Source of the DNA: Diphasiastrum complanatum
Taxonomy: Eukaryota > Streptophyta > Lycopodiopsida > Lycopodiales > Lycopodiaceae
Direction: 5' to 3'
Assembly: GCA_029204225.1 (NCBI GenBank)
Contig: CM055097.1
Span: 4,766,327-4,830,326 of the forward strand
DNA: 64,000 nt
Below are positions 44,048 through 55,562 of this stretch, in pieces. The position numbers were made by a program, and so were the translations under genes. The notes beneath the pieces are model-generated. The model worked only from the letters and a program-made list of their open reading frames with translations. It did no database searches and was not told where the DNA came from. The first letter of the stretch is position 1, and each line of letters begins with the position of its first letter.

Positions 44048-44170
44048 CTGGATGTAAATGAAAATATGTTCATGCATCAACCTGTCCTGACACTGCAAGA
44101 TCTTTTTCATATCTTTGCTTTGCCCTCAAAGGGTTTGGCCTAGGACATCCTAAAGCTAGTTCTTCAAATG
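44048..44170 (+). pseudogene. MULE transposase gene copy B, segment after the chromovirus
   Basis: CTGGA (44048-44052) repeats the left target site. The interrupted frame resumes in register (GLDVNENMFMHQPVLTLQDL, FHIFALPSKGL) up to a TAG near 44142. This shows the chromovirus landed inside the exon 3' to the SWIM finger. Confidence 0.7.
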
Positions 44171-47100
44171 TCCATACCCTTTTTTTTGGGGCATAATTAA
44201 AGTGGACACTGATATCTTTTTTGGCTTGCAACCACTTCGAGAGCTTTCTAATATGTCTATTCCACGTGTTCAAGATTTTACAAACAAATATGATTTTCCT
44301 AAGAACTCTATTGTGAATGGGAGTGTGGCCCTATGTGAATATTGTGGCCCTATGTGGTTTTTGCATTGTTTCCTAGTAACATGTTTTTTTCTTTTGTGTT
44401 TTTTTATTCTGGCTATCTAAAAATCCAAGATAAAAAAACTCGTAGAACTTGCAAATATGTATTCGCAAGTCCCCATTATTTTCATTCATCAACTCAAGCC
44501 CTAAAAATGAATGCCAAGTAAAAATCAACAACCATCAGTTGTTGCAACCATCATCGATCAACATCAATTGCAAATTAATGATTAGTCACTGAAAATTTTG
44601 CTACCACCAATTTTGGCTTGCTAAATATGTCACACATTACATTGACAAGGAAAAGCAAGTAGAAAAGATATTTCTCAATTACATCATTCACAAAGATCTA
44701 GAAAACTATTACAGAGAGCATATGCTTTTATATCTACCATTTGTTGGATTGAGCAAAATTTGAAAACAAACAACCAATCATGGCATGATGCTTTTTACCA
44801 AAACATACAAATTATATCACACAATAAAATAGAACTCAATTATGACTACAAGAAAACCCAAAACATTGACATCAATTGGAACCATTTTGAAAATCATCAA
44901 GACATTATTCAAAACATAATGACTACTAGATTTTCCTCAAAAACTACCATTACCCAACAACATCAGCACCAAGTAGAACATCACAAACACTATACTGAAT
45001 ATCAAAGATTATCATTCAAAATTAAGAACACTAAACAATGCACAAAGATTAATCTACGATTACATAATGCATAGAAAGAAAGTCAATCTACAAAAAAAGT
45101 TAACTTTTTCTCACAGGAGGAGCTATAGCACATGAATAACATTCACACTACTTTTGATAGTACAAGGTTTACTAAGACACTATTGTAAATAAATAAATAT
45201 AGATATTACATTGCCAAAAGCATTACTTGTGGCTTACATAGGAAAAGTAGCTTACAATATGGAAGGTTGCCAGAAATACAAGGTTATATAAGCCGACACA
45301 TATACTCCACAAAGCCACAACATTTAACACCAACATTATTGTAACTCAACGAGGAACATGATGCCACATGCACATAAAAGCTATGCAACAACATCCAAAA
45401 GCAACATCAAATTGTTATTGCCCCAGAAATATTCCTACAACTATAATAGGTGACCTAAATATTGATATTCTAAAGCCCATCACCTGCTCAACAACTTCAA
45501 CATTTCATGTCCTTTGGACTTCAAGACTTCTACTACAACATGAAAAGCCACCAGACACAATATCATCAAAGAACCATTGGACTCATAAACCAAAACCAAG
45601 TTCCCTTATAAACTACTTCAACTTATTAAATCTACTCATGAACTTCAACAAATTGTGATTACGTGAATGTCACTAGTGATAACTTAGATAGCTTGCATCT
45701 CTCACAAAAATGCGAATAAGTACAACTATGTAAACCTCCAACAAAATAAAACAGAAGAAAATACAAGATTTTTCTTTTTCAATTCAACAATTTCACTATC
45801 ATGGCGACTCCTTGTGCATCAAATAACCATTCAGCTCACAAACTAGTAGCACATTCCTTATAAATTACTTAAGCTTATCAAACCTAGTCGCAAAATTAAA
45901 TATCAATATCATTATCATAGACATGTTTCAAGAACAAAATATTAAATTCATTTGGTGATAATTCATGCTATCTATGTTTACACATTCTTTTGCTGCTCTT
46001 TGTGGCCTACTTTCCTTCAATGTTACAAGGCCAAGAAGTCCATCTAAGTAAGAAGGGGCCTAAGAGTTAATATATTGTTGCGAGGAGAAAGAATAAATAC
46101 AATCCTGTTAAGACTAATTCATATACATGCATTGGAAGGAAGTATATTTGAAATATACGTTGGATCTCCAAAAGCCTTTTACGTTCCCTTAGGTCCCTCT
46201 GCAATTTTTGTCTTTGCATAGCATCATTGCATGTAATTTGTAGGCAAATTGGTGCTTTGTGGAAGTGACACAACTTTTTCTAGCATTTCCCTAGCTCATG
46301 TCATAACTTCCATTCCTAATGAATGGAGATGATTTTAAGGTCCTCATGTTGGAAAGTCACCCACAAAGTCAGTGTTAAGTGATATCACGTTTTAATAGTC
46401 ACAATATCAAACTTTATTATTATCTATTAAGTTTTAAATGTTTAGCTATTATTGTGCTATTATGTCACGATGACCTTCCACTAATGTTGAAATTGTTGGA
46501 CTAACTAAAACAAAGAACATCATCACAATCCATAAAACATTTGCTTGTAAAAGTTAAGTTGAACTCTCAAAATTTTGCTAGACTATTCTTGTACATTTTT
46601 GTAATCTTCACAAAAAGTCAAAATACGACAATATGATATGGCAAAGCCTTTGTGGTACAATACACACTGTTCTTGTCGTTGCTCATTTTTAAGTTCTTGT
46701 CATTGCCCATTTTTTTTATGCCACGTATTCACTGCTTGACATCTAGCCACTAAGCTCATGATGTGCACTTCTTTAGAATTACAAGGCCCCGTATTTAGTT
46801 GATTAAGGTTCTTGAATAGATTTATTGCTTTTGTCATCATACTAGCTATCTAAAATTAAGGACAAACTTTATTACTTGGAGCATATTAATTGGCAAATGT
46901 TTTGAATGGGATGATTTAGAAGTCAATGTTTTTATATTTATTAGCTGAAAGATTGTTTAAGTAGCTCATATGGTGATAAAAGCCATCATTATAGAAGGTG
47001 ACAACAAGGTTTTGTAAGAAGAAGTAAGAAGAAAGTCCAAAAGACTAGGATATATTTGGTTGGGATAACTTTGTTGTGCACTTTTAAAAAAGATAAAAAT

Positions 47101-47270
47101 AAGTGCAAAAAAACATTTTAAAATGAATATTTTGACTAAAACTTATTAAATGAATGACACATCATCTTCCAGAGAACCTTTTTGATAACCAACCTAGGTC
47201 TTAGCAAAGATAAAAAAATTTCAACTTTGTGACACATTGATTTACAGCCCTTAAAAAAGCAAACTATATT
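44171..47270. other. non-coding AT-rich region; weak endonuclease-like motif
   Basis: The region is very A-rich on the plus strand and no gene is supported. Near 45434-45475 a frame reads IPTTIIGDLNIDILKP, which resembles the GDFN block of AP-endonuclease domains in LINE-type elements. It stands alone, so I give it little weight. Confidence 0.35.
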
Positions 47271-47274
47271 GGAG

Positions 47275-47480
47275 GAAAAGAGAAGCGTTCGAGAAAGCGA
47301 GCAAAGTTTAAGAATGGAAATGCATCTTTTTTTAACAATCGGCATCATGAAAATTTTGATGATCCGAAAACTCCAAAAGGGTTTCTGGAACACTGAAAAA
47401 GAGGTTTTCAAATTTTTGTTTTCTAGACTTTGGGCGATTTTCGGATTTTTTTTTTTTGTTGAAAGGGCAAATTTGTGGCA
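47275..47480 (+). repeat. MITE-like repeat, diverged copy
   Basis: Similar in order to the copies at 48531 and 52641: GTTCGAGAAAG start, AAGTTTAAGAATGGAA, ATCGGCATCATGAAAATTTT and GATGATCCG. The end is not clear. Confidence 0.4.
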
Positions 47481-47599
47481 TGGCAAAATCATAAATGGGA
47501 TGCTCCCTCTGGGGAACGTTGCTTGCACGCCTTGTGCAATGACACTAGGTAGTAGGGATGCGTGTCCACTGGTCCAACGCCCTCCTTGAAGACCAGCTA

Positions 47600-48181
<582 letters not shown>

Positions 48182-48439
48182 CAATGATCTCTCGTTTAAG
48201 GGGTCGACTCTCTAGAATTTGGTGTAAATATTTGCATATGTGATATGCAGTGTTTGCTTTTTCAAGGAGATGCCTGGAGATGCAGGCATCTCCTCATATG
48301 AAATTCATGCATTTTTTATTTTATTTTATGTGCACCTTCCATTTTTCGGAAGGAGCACATATTTTTTTTACTGATTTTACATGCATATTTCATTTGGAAG
48401 GTGTGTGTAACAAAAACTAAAAAAAAAACTAAAAATGAA

Positions 48440-48530
48440 CATTGCAATAAGGAAGGGCCCATTCCTCGGCCCCTTTTGCCACTACCCTCTAGCAGAGGCA
48501 CCTCGGAGCAGGACTTTCCCCCGTGGAAAT
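48440..48530. repeat. GC-rich hairpin block, copy 1
   Basis: GGAAGGGCCC, CTCGGCCCC and GCAGAGGCACCTCGGAGCAG followed by GACTTTCCCCC align with the block at 51700-51815 (CCTCGGAGCAGGACCTTCCC). Both follow an A-rich run. Copy 1 sits directly against a MITE-like repeat. Confidence 0.55.
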
Positions 48531-48721
48531 AGTGCTTAAGAAAATCGGCAAGGTACAAGAATGAAATCGACATAATTCTCCAAAACCAACATCATAATAT
48601 CTTTGACGATTTTTTTATGTAAGCATATAAACTATCACTTAGCAATAGTCTTCATGAAGTCAAGAGGTTTTAAAATTTGTAGGTTTTTTGAGCATAACTC
48701 AATAGATATCTCCCGAGCACT
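48531..48721 (+). repeat. MITE-like repeat with AGTGCT...AGCACT ends
   Basis: This stretch of about 190 bp begins TAGTGCTTAAGAAAAT and ends ATCTCCCGAGCACTA, imperfect inverted termini. Its interior (GAATGAAATCGACAT, ATATCTTTGACGATTTTTTT) matches the copy at 52641-52821. The TA at each edge could be a Stowaway-type target duplication, but this is uncertain. Confidence 0.45.
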
Positions 48722-48729
48722 ATGTGAAA

Positions 48730-51640
48730 CACTCCGATTTATGATTAAGCAATTTTGGGCAGGCTCTATGCTCATAGTGACCTTGACAGCTAGACCAGCT
48801 AGGGGGGACTATGCCCTGATCAAGCAAAAATAATAATGATAGCCCTCTCTCTGACACTTATGTTGAGTAGAATCACTTAGTCAAGTCCCTTCTCTCATGA
48901 GTGTAAATTGCCTGCATGTGGACTTTACCGTATACTTAACATTAAGAGATCTCAAATTAATTTGGCTACAAATTAGCAAATCTTAATTCAGTACGTAATA
49001 GAATTTATAAGTATGTCATTTTTTCCCACAAACCTTGCATACAGAACAATTGTATTTGTCTAAAATCATCCTCTCTCCGCCACTACTCATCGCATGATAA
49101 TCCTTAGACTTTCTTCTCTCTCTAGCCATGGGCTATTCTCGACCTTTCCACCTTCATTCACATCTCGGCCAACTTTATCTGTGTACCTCGCTCTCTCTCC
49201 ACTGAAGATTACATCCACTCCTCTTGAACGTCTCTTGTACTCTTGTATCTTCAATATTAACGAGAAACCTCTTGAGGACATCGGTTGTAGACATTGTCAA
49301 AACCTTTCCTTCGCGGTCTTGACTGATGGGAACGTATGAGTGACAGTATATATGTACTTATTCCCAACTCCTTAAGACATTCCCTGGGTCTATCTACTAT
49401 AGAAGCTAACTTTTTAAGTTAATCATGCATTACCGTGATGCAGGCATATTCTCTTCCTAACCTCATGCCCAAGCCTTATCCAAATGGGTCTTCAAAGTTC
49501 AAAACAAATTTAGCAATATTTCTTACTCCAAAGTTTACTTTGCCACCAAAGATAAAGACTTCACCTTCTCCTAGTTCATGACAAATGGGGCATCTACGAA
49601 ACATCTAAGCAATGGAAAGCTAGATCCAAGAAATAAGGAAAATCAAACTTGCTAAGTTTAATTTCTATCTCAAGGAAGTTCTTTCATTATTTTTTTAATA
49701 TGATTTCATAGACTACCTAATTGAGACCAATGAATCCTAATATTAAAAAACTTGAATCGTGATTTTTTCTTACCGATCTTTGTTGAGCCCGAGAATTCTT
49801 GCGTAATAAAATAAGTGTAGGTTTTTGAAAGTTAGCATCTTTCACAATTTTTCGAGAAATGGTTCTTGGAATAAGATGCTAGTTCCATTTGTAGACTATG
49901 CTGCTTATAAATACTTTAAAGCAACAATAGAAAAAATGGTCAATACATGGAGTTTCATCCACATATCACAACATTGAAAGTTGAAAATTGTAGTCAAGCT
50001 TAAACTTTGAAAGCGGTACATTCTTTTGAGAAGGTTTTCTAAAACATCCACCTTTACATATTATATCTTTTTAAAGCATATTTTGATTTGACCTACAAGA
50101 GCCCAATCTTAGCAAAAAGAATAAGTTGTTACACAAACTCTCACAACGAAAGTGTCACCTTCGAAAGTTTTCTAATGTGACACCTGCACAATGAAATATG
50201 CCTTAGAAAAAGAATAGGCCTTGATTTTGTGTGGGGTAAGGTCTATATAGAGTGATCTTAAACTAAAGCACGATAACTCTGAGGTAAACCCCAACAAAAG
50301 TCATGCATTATAAATGAGCTCATGTCCATTCAACAACATAAAAAATTAGAGCTACTAGAAAAGGGCACCAAGAAATCCAACAAGTCAAGCCTTAGACAAA
50401 AAGTCTAGTGATTAAAAGTGTGACTCTACTTTCAAAGTGGAAGCACAAGAAGTTTGAAATAGGGATGGAATGCTTGCCTAACATGTTCAACATTTTGAAC
50501 ATATTTGCTTGGCAAGGAAATAACGTGAGACCACTTGCCATGGAAATAACGTGAGACCACTTTAATTGTCGTACTTTTTTTGTCTACATGAAAAGCCCAT
50601 GAACTTTGGAGCATAAGGAGTTTGTGCCTACCCATGGGCTCTCAACGTAAACCAACACATAAATAATGTGTCCAATAAATAGTCAACAAAGTTTGGAGAA
50701 TAAAGGGCTTTATGCACATAAAGCCCATGGGCTCTCAATGTAAACCAACATGTAAATGACATGTCCAATAAAGAGTCAACAAAAAAATGTTGCTTGTAGC
50801 TTTTAAAAAGATAAAAAGTCCCATCTTTGGTGAATTTTATACGTTTTTGAAGCCTTGCTTGAAGACACTAAACACAAAGTTTGCTCATAATTTTTTTGTA
50901 GAGTAAAATCCTATACTGGTCAACGTCTGTGTTTTTAAAGCCTCGCCTAAGAGAGTCAATATAAATTTTTGCCTGAGATTTTTATGCAAGATATAGTCAC
51001 GTCTTAGGTGAGCTCTATGGATTTTTTGAGGCCTCCTCTTTGGGCAAAGCTTGTCAAACTTATGACTTTATCCTATACTAATAAACCTTTTGTGGATTGT
51101 CTCCAAGACAAATGAGGTGATCATGAAAATCAAGAGAGCAACTTTGTCATGAGTCACAAAAAAGAGTAAAAAGAGCTTATTTACTATTAACACACATTTT
51201 CCTAGTTGAACTAAAAAAAAAACACCACAAAACTTTTCAATAATCTCATTTTTTTAAGTTAAACTTATAACAAAAAACATATTCTAGGTGATTGTGATAT
51301 GCAATCAGGCTATTTGCTGTAGCATGCTGAGTCGTGGGAGTGGCTATAGATTGTCATCAGACATAGCAGCGGGAATATCTACGATTGCAAACTAAAACTA
51401 CTTACAGGCCCTTGCTATGGCATAGTACAAGGTTGCTCTTGGCCAATTACGTAATGCCACATTAGTGTACCTCTCTTCTCCATTGCTACATAATTGAAGA
51501 AAATGGTCATCATGATAGCTTGATGTTATCTCAAAATCAGAAAAGAGATTTGTCATTTTTATAACATATACAAAAGAGTTTTTTTAAACCGTAAAATCAG
51601 TTTATAAATTTTTACAAAGGAAATGGTGCAGCTGCGTGTT
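48730..51640. other. no gene seen
   Basis: AT-rich sequence without recognisable coding domains. A phrase around AAAGCCCATG, with GCTCTCAA(C/T)GTAAACCAACA, recurs at about 50585-50670 and 50715-50790, so there is a diverged local duplication of about 125 bp. Confidence 0.4.
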
Positions 51641-51830
51641 AAAAAAAATTTACGTAAAAAAAAAAGAAAAAAAAAATGTAAAAACAAAATTCACGCAAGG
51701 GAAGGGCTGGCTCCTCAGCCCTTCCGCTCGCGGAAGAATGTCCGCCCTCGGCCTCCCCCTTCGGGCGCACAATCTTCCGGGGCAGAAGGGCCTCGGAGCA
51801 GGACCTTCCCCCCATGCAATTCGTGTGATG
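51640..51830. repeat. GC-rich multi-hairpin block, copy 2
   Basis: After a long A-rich run, a perfect 10-bp stem with a 6-nt loop (GGAAGGGCTG/CAGCCCTTCC, 51700-51725) overlaps a second perfect hairpin (CTTCCGCTCGCGGAAG, 51721-51736). A third, weaker GC-rich fold and CCTCGGAGCAGGACCTTCCC follow. It is related to the block at 48440-48530. Frames across it are incidental. Confidence 0.65.
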
Positions 51831-51850
51831 AAGAAGAGTCTTTCTAATGA

Positions 51851-52413
51851 GCTTTGCACCCATCAGTTCAAGCCAAAATATAGATTTGAATTGAGTATAA
51901 AGGTAACTAAAAAGATTATTCCCAAATGTAAAGGATAGTGTTGGCAGTTCACATTGGGAAGTCACATAGATTTTGACTTTTTATCTTTTTAATCAGGTGA
52001 CAAACGCTCTGTAACCACCCATCCATAGAAACAATCAGGTGACAAACGCTCTGTAACCACCCATCCATAGAGATATTGCCATCTCAGCCCCATGCACTGG
52101 AGCTATAGACCACCATCAAGCACGCTTAGGTTTCCACCTGGTTACGACATCCCATACCACCGCATCTTACCTACAACCTCGCATAGCTACATTTTTTTTG
52201 GCAAGATATCATCCTCGCCTAATCAAGTGGGAAGAGCTCTTCATTCTCTTAGTGTAACGATATGCTTGGGAAACCATATGCTTTGCACCCATCAGTTCAA
52301 GCCAAAATATAGATTTGAATTGAGTATAAAGGTAACTAAAAAGATTATTCCCAAATGTAAAGGATAGTGTTGGCAGTTCACATTTGGGAAGTCACATAGA
52401 TTTTGACTTTTTA
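51851..52413. repeat. A-B-A' direct duplication
   Basis: A (51851-51985, from GCTTTGCACCCATCAGTTCA) is repeated almost perfectly as A' (52280-52413), with one extra T near 52385. B (51986-52279) lies between. B starts with a 42-bp tandem duplication (51991 and 52033, AATCAGGTGACAAACGCTCT). Most of B (52033-52255) recurs at 55339-55562. No PBS or PPT is visible, so this is not clearly a small LTR element. Confidence 0.85.
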
Positions 52414-52640
52414 CAAGATGTCAATTGTAATGTGGTGTCTCAAATTCTTTATGAACCTTTTATGAGCTGTACATTACCTTTGAAAAGTTTTATTCATGAT
52501 TTCATAAAGTGTCACATGTCGCTTCCTCAAATGGTCCGCTTTACGTCTTTTTTAGAAAGCAACTCATGCACAAAGTTAAAAGTATAGTTCCCGAGGAATG
52601 AGATTGTTTGCATGAAATCAGATGCCGTCACGACACTTTG

Positions 52641-52821
52641 AGCTGGTGCTCGAGAAAATTGACAAAGTGTAGGAACAAAGTATAGGGATGGAACCGACAT
52701 TATTTTTCAAAAATCGATATCATAAAAATCTTTGATGATTTTTTTATATAAACGTACATATCTTTTTACGAGTAATAGTTTTTAAAAAATCGAGAAGCTC
52801 AAAAAAGGTTTCCCGAGCACT
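52641..52821 (+). repeat. MITE-like repeat with GTGCTCGAGAAA termini
   Basis: The ends are GTGCTCGAGAAA and TTTCCCGAGCAC, 12-bp inverted repeats with one mismatch, 181 bp overall. The interior matches 48531-48721. Confidence 0.55.
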
Positions 52822-52833
52822 GCTTTGCACCAA

Positions 52834-52930
52834 TGCTTGGGAAACCATATGCCTGTATAAAAAAGCGTCAAATATTTCATGATATCGATTTTGAAAAATA
52901 ATGCTGATTTCATTCTTATACTTTCTAGAG
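52834..52930 (-). repeat. partial inverted copy of the MITE-like repeat
   Basis: Reverse-complemented, it reads AAGTATAAGAATGAAATCAG, CATTATTTTTCAAAATCGAT and ATCATGAA, matching the left half of the repeat at 52641. Its end GGTTTCCCAAGCA forms an inverted pair with 52808-52820. The two copies could form a long imperfect foldback of about 250 nt. Confidence 0.5.
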
Positions 52931-53564
52931 AGCTCCTTTGCTGCTGACGTCATTTGTAGGAGAGGAACAATCCTTTTTTACACCATCCAATTTATGGCTT
53001 TTAATGCTTATGTCGAAGGCGAGCATATCTTAGGTCGTCAAATGAAAGGCAAAATGAATGGCGAATAAAATAAAACAACACAAACTCGCAACTGTCAAGG
53101 ACATCAATTACGAGCGCAACTGTCAAATTGCAACGCCGTGTAACCATGCGAAGAAGAAGCTTCATGGATCGAAACTCTCGCACAAAACCGGAGCGCCAAT
53201 CTTCTCCTTCTCCATGCTTTTGCTGCTCCTCCCTTCCCTGCCTCCTCCTTCCCCTTTCAATCTGAGCTCCTCTTTCTCTTTCTGTCTCAGCATTTCTGAC
53301 TAAGCAGCTCCATCACCACTGGGCGCCTTCCTTGGCAGATCTCAATGCTTCAAGAATCACTGCACAATGAATGCTAGACTGCTTCTATGTGCAGCATGAT
53401 TCGTGCTTCTGCCCTGCTCTCACAATAATCCCTGTTAACTTCTGCAGACGGTCTTCACCTCCATCTAATAACAGCAGTTGAATTTCATTCAGTAAGAACA
53501 GTTAATATCTTTCCGTGGCTTGTCGTACTTGATCTGAATTTGAGAGGTTGGGAAGGCTGTCATA
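52931..53564 (+). other. TC-rich leader-like sequence, no clear CDS
   Basis: Between 53200 and 53290 the plus strand is strongly pyrimidine-rich (repeated CTTCTCC and CTCCTCCC words), like a plant 5' leader. A frame of 81 codons from 53058 is mostly this low-complexity tract and is not convincing. CAG-preceded words near 53335 and 53445 could be acceptors, but nothing confirms splicing. Confidence 0.3.
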
Positions 53565-53660
53565 ATGGGTACAAAGAAGCTGGAGCTGAGACCTGTGAGT
53601 GAGATGAGCACAAGCAAGGACAGCGACACCAATTACACAGCTGCAAATGTGAAAGGTGCC
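53565..53660 (+). CDS. weak candidate first exon of a low-copy gene
   Basis: The ATG at 53565 opens MGTKKLELRPVSEMSTSKDS and continues to NVKG, with more even base use than its neighbours and about 360 bp after the TC-rich leader. The open frame runs to 53750 but becomes Cys-rich and implausible after about 32 codons. No strong donor (GTAAGT-like) is seen. I know no family with this start. It is worth a transcript check and no more. Confidence 0.2.
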
Positions 53661-54169
53661 TTTAGAACTCGCAACTGTAGCTGTACTGTTCTCTGCAACA
53701 TTGTCTATTGTGTCCAATTTTCAATAAACATACTAGAGAAAGTAAAGTAGACATAAACGAGAAAGGCAAAACATAAACTAAATAGTCGAGCTAGTTCTTA
53801 GGACTTGACATACAGGAGGCTCTTACGCTTTGGAGAATTCTTCGATATATTTTCTTCACTTGCTATTCTCTGAACAATTATGATCTTAATTCAGGTATTT
53901 AGATAGAATATCACTTGCGAGCATAATTAGATCGAAGGGCTTTATCGCTAGATTCTCCAAGATGAGTTAATACTTGTCATGCTGAATATTCGTGTGCGAT
54001 AATACTTTGCAGTCAAGGGGGCTTCTGGCTTTGGCATCCTTGATGCCAGCCAGCCCTTTGTGTGACCTCAATGTTTTGGTTGATGTGTAGCCGAAAACTC
54101 ACTATGTTTTGATGGCTGTAACAAATATATTTTGATATCAGCAACAAATCATTAAATGTCCAAGTTATG

Positions 54170-55010
54170 CCTGCCACTGTCAAATGCACGGTTTTTGATT
54201 ATACCCATGTCACTAATATACTATTCCAATTCCAAGCCAAACATGGTCAGTCATACTTAAGATTAGGAGCAAGAGCTGCTGCTTGATCCTTGTTCTTAAG
54301 CCCCGCATTGGAACGAAGTCTCCTCATGCTCCGTTTCGCGTTTCCCGATTCATCCCCATATTTGGACAGCTGGCGTTGTGCCCATGGCGCTAGAACCTGC
54401 TCCCACCTCAAGCCTCCACTCCAATTGACCCATCAGATGTGCCCAAAAGACTGGTACAAAAGGACACTCACACGTTATTCAACATCTCTCTACGTTTACT
54501 CCATTCTATGTGCTCCATTTCTTTTGCCTCCATGTGGCTGGGTGTGCAGCTACACGTTCAACACTCTTCCTTAGCAAGCCCCAAAACGGGACTAAACCCT
54601 CTTCCGTGTGCATCTAGTTACAATGCTTGCAATTCTAAATTGGTCTTTGGATCGAAAGGGTGAGTGCTCAAATCCCACCTAGAGCCTCATAGCCATTCAC
54701 CCAATCCGTGAGTGAATGGCTATGAGGCTCTAGGTTGTGAGTGGTACAATTGTTCATATATTATTCAACATCTTCATATGTAGTCCATGAATATTTTTTC
54801 CATTTGCTTATGGGACCAAAGACGGTTTTTGCCTCGACATAGTAGATGTGCAACTATAGATAGCTCCAATAGTTGCTGTCCTTGGTTTCTTGTTGGTTCC
54901 TGGATCCTATTGGAATGTCATGACATTTTGTTTTGGCTGCTCCTTTGTTGGAAGTTGCTTTCGGTGGTCTTCAAATGTTGACATTGACATGGCTTCCACA
55001 TGAAGATTGT
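54170..55010. repeat. diverged duplicate of 59560-59860
   Basis: Shared words in the same order include GTCACTAATAT-CTATTC, GAGCTGCTGCTT-ATCCTTG, TGTCCTTGGTTTCTTGTTGG against TGTTCCTTGATTGTAACAAG, and GGTTGCTTT-GGTGGTCTTCAA ending TTGACATGGCTTCCACA. Large gaps separate them. This is an old local duplication of unknown content; no clear protein is conserved. Confidence 0.45.
54678..54734. repeat. perfect 23-bp inverted repeat (foldback)
   Basis: Left arm 54678-54700 (starts CCTAGAGCCTCATAGCC) and right arm 54712-54734 (ends GGCTATGAGGCTCTAGG) are exact reverse complements, separated by an 11-nt loop. A transcript would form a 57-nt hairpin without a mismatch. It could be a recent foldback, a small-RNA hairpin or a replication-slippage product. 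Confidence 0.9.
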
Positions 55011-55338
55011 CATATTGCTTCTCCTCTTTTTAGAGCCATGTACCCATAGAGCACAAATGATTTCTATTTTCTTGTATGCCTCTGCCACCCTTTGCCATGT
55101 CCATGCGCATTGTGATTAGTTTGTGATTCTGTGCAGTGTGTGTTCCTTAGCATATCCCACCTTTAGGGCCCCTTCCATGCCACAACTAGCAATTTCTTTT
55201 TCTTTGGCATTCTCATTGCCACCATTTGTCCAATATGGAGTCTAGTGCACTTCTTGCCTATTGTTTTGACTACAAATTCTTCTTGTTGTTTGTGTTGATG
55301 TTAGAATCCCCATAGTTGAAATTGACAAGGTAAGGAAA

Positions 55339-55562
55339 CAATCAGGTGATAAACGCTCTGTAACCACCCATCCATAGAGATATTGCCATCTCAGCCCCAT
55401 GTACTGGAGCTATAGACCACCATCAAGCACGCTTAGGTTTCCACCTGGTTACGACATCCCATTCCACCGCATCTTACCTACAACCCTCGCATAGCTACAT
55501 TTCTTTGGGAAGATATCATCCTTGCCTAATCAAGTGGGAAGCGCTCTTCATTCTCCTAGTGA
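55339..55562. repeat. second copy of block B (52033-52255)
   Basis: About 224 bp, near-identical to B apart from a handful of single changes (for example GTGACAAACG to GTGATAAACG). It starts CAATCAGGTGATAAACGCTC and ends in ATTCTCCTAGTG. It is flanked by different sequence, so B is a mobile or repeatedly copied unit. Confidence 0.85.

Noticed and set aside
44760-45074. 104-codon Asn/Gln/Lys-rich frame
   Set aside because: The strong A bias of this strand explains both the composition and the lack of stops.
45368-45658. LINE endonuclease
   Set aside because: Only one short GDLN-like block is seen; no other endonuclease block or LINE reverse transcriptase is nearby.
51623-51965. Overlapping open frames on both strands in the GC-rich block
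   Set aside because: High GC and A-runs lower stop frequency on all frames; no family signature is present.
51851-52413. Small LTR element (TRIM) with A as the terminal repeat
   Set aside because: A does not start TG or end CA, and neither a tRNA-type primer site nor a purine tract lies at the A/B borders.
53058-53303. 81-codon protein with a leucine-rich end
   Set aside because: The end is a pyrimidine-rich leader-like tract; the frame has no conserved feature.
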